Assembly: GCA_015680685.1 (NCBI GenBank)
Contig: MNCI01001065.1
Location: 721,691-785,690 of the forward strand
Source of the DNA: Gnetum montanum
Taxonomy: Eukaryota; Streptophyta; Gnetopsida; Gnetales; Gnetaceae
Direction of reading: 5' to 3'
Length of the DNA stretch: 64,000 nucleotides
Of this stretch, positions 1 through 10,207 are shown piece after piece. Under the pieces are notes generated by a model. That model had not been told where the DNA came from, searched no databases, and saw nothing but the letters and a program-made list of their open reading frames with translations. Made by a program: the position numbers and the translations under genes. Within the stretch, counting starts at the first letter, position 1. Every line of letters starts with the position of its first letter.

Positions 1-360
1 TGTTCTATGCAATGCATGGAACTCTCTTCTTGATCTTTTTTAATGCATTTTCCTCAAAAATATCCAAGGAAAGATCTCTAATGCCCATTTTCACATCAAC
101 AATGCTAAACCAAGCCCTTCCCATAATGATTAGGAAGTCCCCCTTGCAATTGTTAACTTTGATCACCAGGAAATTCACAGGATATGATCACCCATAGATA
201 ATAGTCACAATTTCCTCCACTAATCCCAAGGGAATAGTGATGAATTGATCTACCAATTCTAAATGGATATTGCTCTTCTTACGAGAAGTTAGGTTCCAAG
301 CATTGTAAATTTCATGAAAAATTAGGCTAACACCAGACCTAAATCGAGAAAAGCCTTGCA
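1..360 (-). pseudogene. Aspartic protease fragment of AthC
   Basis: The minus strand reads GDFLIIMGRAWFSIVDVKMG, the same block seen in the AthA protease (GDFPIIMGRTWLSTIDAKMG). This is the conserved C-terminal part of retroviral-type aspartic proteases in plant gypsy elements. Upstream, at about 325-350, the active-site triplet reads D-L-G where D-S/T-G is expected. A stop codon interrupts the frame near 198. The enzyme would have cut the Gag-Pol polyprotein; this copy is not functional. Confidence 0.7.
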
Positions 361-2907
361 TGGCTCATTTCTTGCAATCTACAAGTAGATGAGAGGACTT
401 CTAGGATTAGCTCTTTTCCTAAGAAGGTTGCTAGCCTTGATCCAATCAAATATAGTGTGGCTTAACATGATTATGTGGATCTTGGGAGGCATCTAGTTTG
501 AAGGGATCTTGAAAGGAATGGATGTAGGAAATGAAGGAGACAAATGGAAACTAATTGCATAAGTTGGTAAGGGTTTTATAGTGATATTGGTTTGAAAAAA
601 TGATCTTTTACAGGATTTAGGTTCTGAACCACTTGGCTAAGGAGTTGGGTGTAAGTTAATAGCCTTAGTAGTATTACATTGCTACGGCTGTGTAGGAATT
701 TTGCCTTGCATTGATGGAGCAGGTGATAATTGGGTTAAGGATGGAGGAACATGTGCTTAAGGATGAGAAGGGTGATAAGGATATGGGGATTCACCTCTAG
801 GAGATGGAGATGAAGTTCTGTAATACTCTAGAGGGTAGTAGTAATGTTGAAAAGAAGCATGACTAGAAGAGTCACGTAGAGACATGGGTTGTTGAACATA
901 GTACCCATATAGATCTAACTGCCTATAAGGGTACTATTTCCTTAGTGGTGGCATCCTCCATGATTATGGATGCTACTACTGATGGTACTGCTCATATGAT
1001 TATGGTGAAGCTCCACTTGGATAATAAGCTTATTGTTGGTGGTGGAACTACCTTGGGTTGCCTTGAGGATAAGGCAACCTTCTTACTGCTTACTTTCATG
1101 CCAGCCTATGATTCAAATCATACACCACAAAATCTTGTAAGTGTGATACAACAAGGCAACATTCCTTCGAATGTTCATATTGGCAGATATCACACCCACC
1201 ATCATCATCTAATTTCAACTTCACAACCTCTTCTACTATAGCAGCTTTTCCCTTACACCTTTGATAGGCATGTTCAGCTTCTTTTATTGTCCTACAGTCA
1301 TGATCACTACCTTGTTCTTTGGATCCTGCTAGAATTTTTAAAGTAAGTTAAAATTTTTCATCTAAATATTTTCACTTTTTGTCAACTTTAGCCAAAATTT
1401 CAAACATAGATTTTTGAATTGGCAAGGTTTTCCACTACACCACTTCATCAAGTGATGCCTCCTCCTCATTGTCATAGAATCAAACCTCTTTGTTTTTGAT
1501 GGAAGGGTCTTGGTTATACTCCTCAGCACTTTCCCATTTTTTCATCTCACCTGCTTCTTTTGCAATCTTCTCAATTAGCCTTTGAATTTGATGGGCTCTT
1601 AGTTTCGACAATCTTCCCTAGGCATAGACCCCAAGAGTTTTGAGCCCATCTATATATGGCAAAGTTGCTCCTACTAAGAATAACCATGGCTAGGACATCT
1701 ATGCAAAAGAGAATAATACTTGCCCATGGCTACATCCAAGGGTTCATGTGTTTCTTGTCACTAGCCTTGGATTTGCTTTTCAAATTGGACACTCTGGAGT
1801 ACATTTGATATTTTTCATTGAATAGCTTAAGCATCGTACTTCATCTACGAATTGATTCCAACTCCAAGGAATAGTACCAACTTTCTACTTCTTTATGAGT
1901 GTCTTAAGGAATAGCTTAAGTTTATGCCAGTCATTTTCTATGTTCTACAAGGCACAAGCATCATGAATGGCTTGAAGATAGTTATGTGGATCTAAGTTAT
2001 TTTTCCCCTCAAATATGGGGATATTGTTCATATCCAACCTCTTGATTCTGTGATCTTTCACATGCTTGGTTGGAATTTTAAGTACCTTTGCAATGTTCAG
2101 CATGCTTCAATTTGCCAACAAAGGTTCATCATCATCATGATTTTGATGATGCCTATGTTGTCCCCTACTACCTCTTTGTTCATGGTAGGGCCTACGATCA
2201 TTATCCCATCATTCGCCTTCATTGTGGTTTTGTGCCTTGCACTTTTTATGAAATTCAAAGGAGGAAGAAGAAGATGTAGATGAAGAGGATGAAGAGGAAG
2301 GAGGACTACCACCACCATGGTGTCTACCACCTCCTCTTTGCTTGTCACAGCCACGATCATTAGGTTTACTATCATCACGATGCTTGCCCAAGCCACTGCC
2401 TTGACTCCCACTTTTTCCTAAATCCAAATTGTTGATAGTGGACTACAAATTTAGGTTCAAGCCCCCTTCACCAGAGTCAAGGTGTGGAGAATATTCATGT
2501 TGAGAATTCCTAGAGGGAGGATCCTCATTGTCATTTTGGTTCAGCAGGAAAAAGGGGTTAGTGAACTGTTTCCCCTTCATAGCTTCATGACACTTATCTT
2601 GGTGTCGATCTCATTTGTGTTGTATTTCTATGGAATAGTAGTCTCAATAGTCATGATCCTGCATAATGTATTCATCATGGAGATCTTAGATGTCCAACCT
2701 TCTAAGAGTTTAGAGTAGCATCCTAGGAATAGATCAAGCAAGAGGCAACACAACATTGCCCTCCATATCTCTCCATCGTAGCTACTTATCTTGATGTAGG
2801 ATGAAGGTGAAATTAGGTACAAACTCATCTGGATGAGTGTACACCACTTGGAATTCTTGGGGCATTGGTAGTTTTAATTCATCATGCTTATGAGAAAAAA
2901 AAAACAT
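361..2907 (-). pseudogene. Degenerate gag of AthC
   Basis: The minus-strand start codon at 2907-2905 opens a frame containing VVYTHPDEFVPNFTFILHQD, which matches the gag N-termini of AthA and AthB. Further in are an Arg/His/Asp/Ser-rich low-complexity stretch (about 2100-2430) and a capsid-like segment (about 1960-2100), then a Cys/His-containing region at about 1130-1200 (plus-strand shadow of the cysteine block). Several stops and frame changes break it. Gag would form the virus-like particle. No open frame longer than about 100 codons survives. Confidence 0.6.
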
Positions 2908-3035
2908 TTTGGATGAAAGAAAAATTTAGTATGCTTAAATTATAATTATTTTGAATGATTGTGACCTTAGGGTTTATGCCAATGATCTTAAATAATATTC
3001 ACTATGTCCTAGATAGCGCATGTATTAAACTATAA

Positions 3036-3055
3036 GTCCTTGGCAACGATGCCAA
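3036..3055 (-). promoter_or_regulatory. Primer-binding site of AthC
   Basis: The minus strand reads TTGGCATCGTTGCCAAGGAC immediately inside the LTR end. The same position in AthA and AthB carries a near-identical block, so it is the tRNA-primed minus-strand start site. The tRNA species was not assigned. Confidence 0.7.
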
Positions 3056-4040
3056 TGATAAGTGGTGAGTAGACCCTATGCCCAACCATATAAATTACTA
3101 AGTGTTCACACATGATCTGATTAAATTCTATGGACTTATAACCTTCTAAGTACATTGGTCTCTTGGAAGTGAAACTAATCATTGTAATCGTTGTCTTCCT
3201 AATTAGACTTGTGAAATGCAAAGGCATGGTTAAGTGCAACTAAGGCATATGATTTTTGTCATTTTTATGTTCTATACTTTAAGTCACCTAAGGGTAAAGA
3301 ATAATGTATAAAATAAAATAATTAAATTGCTAATTGAATATAACTAGCTACACCTAGCTAATCCTAACATAAGCATCCAATCCCACTTGTTGTACACATC
3401 ATAAACATGTTTAATGCTACTGGGTTACTAAATGTTAAGCATTACTGGGATTACCAAGTGTCAAGCATATGCTCGAAGTGCTTGTACTTATTTGCTTAAT
3501 TAATCTCTATTTAATCTTACTTAATTTAGCTTAATTACTTAAAGCATTAAAGGAAATTGCATAAACCATTAAATGCATAAATAAATAATTAATCTATTTC
3601 AAAGTGTTGCAAATTTTATATTAAAGCTTATCTTTATTGCTAGACACCCTACAATGCTTAGGTACAATAGTGCTCAAATAAAGATCTGTACACTCTTTGA
3701 CTCCTACTACAAGCACTTAGAAAAATATTCTAACTTTCAAGTAAGAAAACTACAAGAGCTTAGCTACAACTATGACAAAAGATGTCATAAACACTACAAG
3801 TGATTATGTATTTATAGGTGAAAATAAACACTATGTCTATGAGGCCACATCAATGCATCAAATCCCACATTGAAGCGACTGCATCGATGGGGTCACATCA
3901 ATGAGGCACATTCAAATCCCACATTGAAGTGTTTTATGTTTCATATTATGTGTTGTATGTTATATTTTACTAAGTTTAAATGATGCCACATTGTTTCTAG
4001 TTTTGATGTTGATAAAATATGATATGACATTAACACTCAT
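3056..4040 (-). repeat. 5' LTR of AthC
   Basis: On the plus strand the LTR begins TGATAAGTGGTGAG next to the primer-binding site and runs in step with the LTRs at 29789, 37986, 46913 and 48768. Shared blocks include the AATAAAGATCT block near 3680 and the TATTTATAGG TATA-like block near 3811. Its U3 part differs: it lacks the GATATC array of the relatives and instead has two copies of CAAATCCCACATTGAAG (about 3859 and 3914). The right boundary is approximate. Confidence 0.65.
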
Positions 4041-5490
4041 ATTTTTCAAAATCTCCTTGGAAAAGAGAGCATTTGAACATGAGGTAAAGAAGCTATGTTT
4101 TAGCCTTTCTTCCATCCCTAAAGACCAAAAGGAAGGTATAAGAGGAGTTAGATTCCCTAATTAACCTGATTTTAGCAAAGAAAGACAAAGAAGGGAACAA
4201 AGACTGTTTAAGTTCTTTTTCTAACTTCTTTGGTTTAAACCTCAATGAAATAGGATAGGAAGGGCAAGATACCTAGGAGAGTGAAAGAAAAAAACTTCCA
4301 AAAATGAAGATCCCTCCTCCACCTCTTACTAAAATCAGTCCTTCACTAAGAAAACTAATTTTGAGCAACTGAGAGGTTTACAAATTGATAAATGAAGTGA
4401 CAAGCTTCAAACTCTCCACATCAAATTGTAAGTTTATTTTGAGATTACATCAAAATATTATACACGACTTTGCAAATATTATAAATAACTTAATCCATTA
4501 TTGTCTTTTCTAGAGATGAAAAAGAAAATTTGGGCTTTTATTAAGGACAAGCAATTGATGCTAGAGGATTTGGCTAAGAATATGAAGAGAAAGCTAAACT
4601 TGATCTTTCTAGGAGAAGGTGGGTAGACTTAACATTATTACAAGAATAATGCTCATGTTAGTAGTAGAAAATATAACACTCTTCATTTGTCATGTAGAAA
4701 TAAAAGGTAAGCTAAATAAGGATAAGATAACATTCCATGATCATGATACTAAAATATGCCAAGGACATGAGGGTGTTTTCCATTGAGCAAGCCAACACAA
4801 GTTCCATATGCCTAGATTCAGTAAAGAAAATGTGCAAGAAAGAAGAAGAGAATGAGAGAGAAATAAAGATGTTTTATAATCAAGTAAAGCTCCTAGAAGC
4901 TCAAATGACAAGCAGCAACATAGTTAGATGTAACTATCCTTTTCATGTATATGTGAGAAAGAACAATAAAGCTATGGAATTTTAGAGGACTCTAATCAAG
5001 TGTAAAAGATCAGTGTTAACCTTGATGCAATCCATGACTAGTTTAAGAAATTCTATGGTAACATGGAAGAGTTGGGGCAAAAAGCATCAAACTAATAACT
5101 GATGGTATAATAGAGAATACCACAAGTTGATAAAGTAAAATAAAGTCAATTTGTAGATAGGGAAATAAGGAATCTCTTTGTTAAGTAGACCAATTTAGAG
5201 GAATTATTTGAATATTTTACCAATAGTATGGTGATTACCACATTAGAAGAACAACAACAAGGTCCCTAGGAGGAACCTACAAAAGAAGGGGATGATGATG
5301 ATATCATCCTAGAAGGTCAAAAGAGCTATGAAGAAGAATGGACTAGCATTCTATTGAAGCTTCTAAGTTCAACATTTAATGCATTGGATATAGCTAAATT
5401 TATCTTGGAGGAGATAGAAGAAAGAATTTTAGAGATGTCTAGAGAAATACATTGTAAGTATAGAGATTTAGAAAGTTAGTTTATTTTATT
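4041..5490 (+). other. Decayed plus-strand coding-like sequence, unrecognised
   Basis: Stretches of plus-strand frame look protein-like but are broken by stops. The segment starting near 4078 reads HEVKKLCFSLSSIPKDQKEG. One open piece, 4737-4985, is rich in Lys and Glu. A later piece (about 5190-5480) is acidic, with a run of four Asp followed by Glu-rich helical sequence. It could be the remains of an extra retroelement ORF or of a host gene. I do not recognise the family. Confidence 0.3.
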
Positions 5491-6327
5491 TTATGAAATA
5501 ACAAAATAAAATTTTGTATTTGTTGTGGCTTTTTGAGTAGATCCTAGAGAAAGTAGCTACGAGTTGACAGTGGAACCAACTCCTATGCAGATTGATGAAG
5601 AGGAGGAAGCTACTAGGAATGATAAATAAGGCTATTAAAGCTTTGTGAGCATTAGTTCTATGTGTCATTTGTGTTTGATGGAGAAAGATATTCTTTGTAA
5701 AATTTCAAGCATAGATGATATTGTAGAAATAAATGCAACATTAAATGTTATGATGTGCATGAATTGTAAAGTTTACAAAGAGATAATAAAGTTGGATCAT
5801 TTTGATTAACCAATTATTATGTGTTATTAAGGTCATGAAAATGATGTAATATATTGACATTAAGTAACCACTTATTGCTTTGGCATTATCTACTAATAAT
5901 AATAAGTAATAAATAATAATAATAATAAAGTGATAAAGTTTCAATGTAGAGTTTTTAATATCATTCCTAATAAGTGTTAGTAGATGTCCACCATTTAGAA
6001 GAAATGCAACAAGATTAAGCATCTAATACAAAAAGCAAGTGTAAACAAAATTTGTGACCAACATATAATGTTAAATGTTATGACACACACTAGCTATAAT
6101 AATTTCATATTCATCTACCATGTCATTTCTTAATAATATTAAATGATAAAGATGAAAGGAAAAAAATTGAATGTCTAACAAGTACTAGTAGATGTCTACT
6201 GCCTAACAAAAGTGGCAAATAAGACTAACAAAATATTTCAAAGCTCATGCATCTAATGTCATTATGTTAGTGATGAAATTTTGAGTGATTGAGTGAGAAG
6301 GATAAGAGGAAGCTTTTTCTTAGGGGG
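5491..6327. other. AT-rich intergenic sequence with faint internal repetition
   Basis: No coding signal is seen. Two loosely similar blocks (about 5725-6020 and 6060-6280) share AAATGTTATGA and GTAGATGTC(T/C)AC words, suggesting an old duplication. At about 6310-6340 a purine-rich run, TTAGGGGGGATATGTCAGG, looks like the polypurine tract and LTR start of a plus-strand gypsy element, but no matching LTR body follows. Confidence 0.3.
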
Positions 6328-6479
6328 GATATGTCAGGTTCTACAAAGCCTGAGTTAATGAATCTCATATCAAAGATAGATTCATCATTTAGGTCTATTA
6401 AGACTTTGATATTGGCAGAGTCCTTAGAAGGAGAGTCAAACTAATGAATGATATAAAACTCCCTAAGTGAAAAATTATG

Positions 6480-7560
6480 AGCCTTACGTTTTGGATTAAA
6501 AGCTAAAATAGTGCTTCCAACTCCCAAGGGATTTTGAAACACCTCTAGCTACTGATTATTAGAATGCATAGTGGATGGTTTAGTCCCCACTACTATCTTG
6601 TCCTTATCTATGAGATCTTGAATGTCATCTTTCAAGTTTCTACAATTATTTGTATCATGACTAATAGTCTCATGATAATAGAAGTACTTTTGGTGGTCAT
6701 ATTACTTAGGAATCTTAGGGTTACCTTCTTGTTTCTAAGAATGATATATTGATATAAGCTGAATGTAGCAGTAATGCACTCTTGCTTGATCAGAAACTTA
6801 CTTCCTCTTAAGGTGACCATCCCTAAGAAGAGTATTAAGAAGTAAAGAGCACTTTTTTGTATCTTAGTGTATCAATCTTTATTTCTTTAAGGTCTACATT
6901 ATTGAGTTGATGTAAAAGTAGTTGAGGGAGTGTTGTTTTGTTCCATAGAAAAAGAAGAAATAGCAAGAGATTTTGGTTGTTTTTTCTCTTATTTCATAGC
7001 CTTATTAGCTTTGTTATGGATTGATAGGAATCCTTGGTCACCATGTTGAATAATAGCTTTTTTAATGCATCTATCAATTAGAAAGGCATCATGTAGAGAA
7101 TGAGAATTCAAATAAGTCATCCTCTTCTAAATGTAGTCAATAACTATAATTTCAAAAATTTCTTATAGATAACACTCCTTCAAATGATATGGAAGTTTAA
7201 TTGATATTGTTGTCCATTGAGAAATAAACTTGTCAATGGGTTTATTTGGAGCTTATTTGGTTATTACAAATGAAATAACACTTATGATTTGAGAAACATT
7301 GAACTTAAAGTATTCAATAAAAGATGATAGCATTTATTCTAAATAGGTAATAGAACCATGAGGCAAGGATCTATACCACTTCAAAGCTCCTCTCGAATGA
7401 GAGTTAGAAAAGCATCTTAACATTATGTGTGGGTAAGGGGCAAGAAGCATCTTAGCATCTTAGCACCAAAAGGATGTTGCAATATGAATCATCATAATTT
7501 CAGATTCTTCACAATCCTAGATATAAATGAGCCAAGCAACATTGAAACAATATAACATAT
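6480..7560 (-). pseudogene. Tat/Ogre-like gypsy gag relic
   Basis: The minus strand at about 7345-7430 reads ALKWYRSLPHGSITY, the conserved capsid block of plant gypsy Gag. At about 6589-6690 it reads ISHDTNNCRNLKDDIQDLI, matching the 'H-T-x-x-C-x-x-L-K-x-x-I-x-x-L-I' segment that follows the capsid in Tat-lineage Gag. Both blocks are in the expected order on the minus strand. Stops and frame changes interrupt them, and no LTRs were placed. It is a dead fragment. Confidence 0.6.
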
Positions 7561-8032
7561 ATTAAAGTGAAAATTCCATATCTTTTGCCTAAAGTACATA
7601 AACTTATTTAGAGTGCTACATTTTATTGAATAAATAGCATATCTACTTGTCTTTTTTTAAATTCTTCTTAGAGATCTTATGTATCTCTCTCCTTTATTTG
7701 TATGCTTATAGTCCTAAAAACATATATTCAAACATCATTGATAAATGAATAAACAATTATTTTGAATTTTATGTATTTTAGTAGGTTTGTTGAAGCTTAT
7801 TATTAATCAAAGTAAACCTAATTATATCTTAGATGGTATGAAATTTTAATTTTTAGGATTGGCATTATAAATATGCAAAGAAATGTCATTTGAAAAATGG
7901 GATTTACATTTTGAACTTGAACTCATGAAGGATATGAAGAAATATCATAAGAATAGCATAACGCATTGGTATCTAGTGGAGGAAAAACATAAACAAAACA
8001 TACAACTCAGAGTGAACGCAGCAACAGGAGTG

Positions 8033-9142
8033 ATGAACGCAGCAACAAGAGTGACGGCAAGGGCGAAGGTTGCGACGGCTGGTGGGGAGGCAGGAACGGA
8101 GGCAGGGGCGAAGGCTGCAACGGCTGGTGAGGAGGCAGGAACGGAGGCAGGGGTGACGGCAGGACTGGAAATGATAGGGGGGGCGGGGCAGACGGAGGGA
8201 GACTTGGGGGAATGCTGCAGAGATGGAACAACGTGGAGGATTAAAGTATGTAGACCAGCCGCTGACACACTCGCCAGATTGGAACGTAGCCTGATCGGCA
8301 AATTCGTGTCAGAAGGAGCACGACCCCGCCTCGACCTGATCCGCCGCTGGGCCCGAAATACATGGGGGCTAGACTCGGTGAAGGTTACCTCCCTGGCGGA
8401 CGACCGCCTCCTCTTCTGTTTTGCGTCTAAGGAGGAGCGTGAACAAATCCTGGTGGGGGGCCCTTGGTTCTACGGGGCACACGGACTGGCGCTGGCGGCC
8501 TGGCGCCCCGGAGCTCACAGAGACCTGGGCCTGTTTGAGCGTGCACCGGTGTGGTTTCGGCTGTATGGCCTTCCCCTCAAATACTGGTCACCAGTGTTCC
8601 TGCGGTCGTTGGCTGATCTGTTCGGCGAGTTCATCAGGTTTGATCACAACACAGAAGCTATGGACCATCTGGGATTCGTTCGGTTCTGCGTCTGGCGACC
8701 TCTCCTACCGAAGGAGCCTGTTGAGGCGCTGGTTCTCATCATGGACCATGCCGAAGAGCGGATCCGCATTCTGGTTGAAAACCAGCCATTGCCCCAGAGC
8801 CGGCAGAGGGATGCGCGGGCAGGGGGTGACCTGGGTCACCCAGAAGACCCCAAGGTCGCTCCAGAGGACGGGTGGAGGTTGGTTGGCAGAAAGGGCCGCG
8901 CTGTTAACAGAAAACCATCGGCCCCCAGAACAGGGGCCCAACGCCCGCGAAAGGGACCCTCTGTGCAGGGAGAGATCTCGAAGCCCAGCAGGGGGCAGCT
9001 TACTAGGCCGGGGGGGCTGGTGGAGACGGCAACACGGACCGCGGTCGCAGAGCCAGGAAAGTCCTATATGCACGCTCTGGTTGGGGAAACTCTGAATTCC
9101 GCCGATGGCCAAACGACGCACACGCCGACAGAGACAGAATAG
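8033..9142 (+). pseudogene. LINE ORF1 (DUF4283-type RNA-binding protein)
   Basis: The frame is open from 7883, but the first 50 codons lie in AT-rich flanking DNA, so the ATG at 8033 is a better start. The DUF4283-like core spans about codons 70-260 from there, with motifs LIGKFVSEGARPRLDLI, LVGGPWFYG and APVWFRLYGLPLKYWSP. ORF1 proteins of this class bind LINE RNA. No zinc knuckle is seen C-terminal of the domain; the tail is basic, Pro- and Gly-rich. The frame is intact, but the element around it is not. Confidence 0.75.
8062..8151 (+). repeat. 45-bp tandem repeat, two copies, in LINE ORF1
   Basis: Copy 1 is 8062-8106 and copy 2 is 8107-8151, starting GGCGAAGG and ending GGAGGCAGG. They differ at a few positions, all transitions. 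The unit is 15 codons, so the reading frame is kept, giving an Ala/Gly/Glu-rich repeat ahead of the DUF4283 domain. Confidence 0.85.
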
Positions 9143-9441
9143 TGGGAAGGACCCCACGGAACGCACAGGACACCTAGGTCGAAGGGGGCAGGCCCTTCCC
9201 ATAGCGGACTGTCTCCGCCACCGGTCACGGACTGGATAAATACCAGTCGGGGTTCGGCAAGGCCCAGCTCCCCTCCCGCTGCGAAGGGGAGCCTGCAAAA
9301 TCAAGGAATGACAGTGGCCCCTCTCCCTGCAAAGGCTGGACGTCCTGACTCCCACGCCCGTCGACATAAGGTTACACAGCTCTTCGTTGATCTGGGCATC
9401 CAGCCCACGCTCCAGGAGGTATTCCAGCGCTCTTGTTCTCC

Positions 9442-10135
9442 ATGAAAGTCCTCTCCTGGAACTGCAGGGGCCAGGGTACCCCGTACAAATGCCATACCCT
9501 GCGTTGCTTAGTGCGAGATGAGAAGTGTGACATTATTTGCCTGCAGGAAACAAAACTCCAGCAGTAGGAGGCTCAGACGCTCCTTTGGCCCGGGTGGCAC
9601 AGCCACCTGGTGCCCAGCAGGGGACGTGCGGGCGGCCTCGCGGTCCTCACCCAGATGGACTCGTACGTGTTAGATTTGTCTGATTGGTGCATTACGGTTC
9701 ACCTACCCGGCCCAGACGTGTGGGTGACAAATGTCTACGGAGCACAAGAGTGGCAGGCTCGCCTCCATGAGCTCTCGCGGGTCGCGGGGTTGGTTCCCAA
9801 CAAAGCCAACTGGCTGCTGATCGGCGATTTCAACCAGCGACTTTTCAGCTGGGAAAAGACCGGTGCTAATTTGGCGGACCCTCTTGGGGCACCCGAAATG
9901 CTCACGCTGCTGCAACAGTCAGGCTTGACGGACATGGAAATCGCCAGCTGCATGTAGACCTGGAGCAACCGCAGGCAGGGCACCACGAGGGTCCAGTCCC
10001 GTATTGACCGGGTGTGGGCCAGCCGAAAAATTCTAAATGATTGGGGTATTCACGTTTATGGGGGTGCTCGCATGGCCTCAGATCACCGGCCCATTTTCTG
10101 CCAGCTGGAGAGGGGCGATTTCCAGCGCCCCCCCC
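9442..10135 (+). pseudogene. LINE endonuclease domain (EEP family), two in-frame stops
   Basis: From the ATG at 9442 the frame reads MKVLSWNCRGQG, then IICLQETKL (metal-binding Glu), WLLIGDFNQ and MASDHRPIF (catalytic SDH). These are the signature blocks of the LINE apurinic endonuclease that nicks target DNA. TAG stops occur at 9565-9567, directly after a CAG-CAG, and at 9955-9957. Both are consistent with C-to-T decay of CAG. The frame otherwise stays open up to the assembly gap. Confidence 0.85.
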
Positions 10136-10207
10136 NNNNNNNNNNNNNNNNNNNNNNNNNNNNNNNNNNNNNNNNNNNNNNNNNNNNNNNNNNNNNNNNN
10201 NNNNNNN
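10136..10207. other. Assembly gap (72 N)
   Basis: The gap falls between the endonuclease and reverse transcriptase parts of the LINE. Confidence 1.

Larger units (their letters stand above)
1..4040 (-). mobile_element. AthC: Athila-like Ty3/gypsy element, 5' half
   Basis: This minus-strand LTR retrotransposon enters from the left edge. Reading leftward from the 5' LTR (3056 to about 4040) come a primer-binding site (3036-3055), a decayed gag (start codon at 2907) and a protease fragment cut by the window edge. Its order and sequence match AthA and AthB further right. Gag and protease are full of stops, so the copy is dead. The right end of the LTR is uncertain because no clean terminal CA or target duplication was found. 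Confidence 0.8.

Noticed and set aside
5741-6022. Minus-strand ORF of 93 codons, hydrophobic
   Set aside because: It reads across an ATA/AAT-rich simple-sequence stretch and has no domain.
6310-6345. Plus-strand gypsy LTR starting TGTCAGG at about 6328
   Set aside because: The purine tract looks right, but no LTR body or partner LTR follows; sequence to the right is minus-strand Tat-like gag.
7883-8032. N-terminal extension of LINE ORF1
   Set aside because: It is AT-rich and unlike the rest of the ORF; the frame is open by chance in flanking DNA.
8421-9095. Long alternative-frame ORF over LINE ORF1 (and minus ORFs at 8705-9367 and 7945-8301)
   Set aside because: GC-rich DNA gives long shadow frames. 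Only the 8033-9142 frame shows the DUF4283 blocks.
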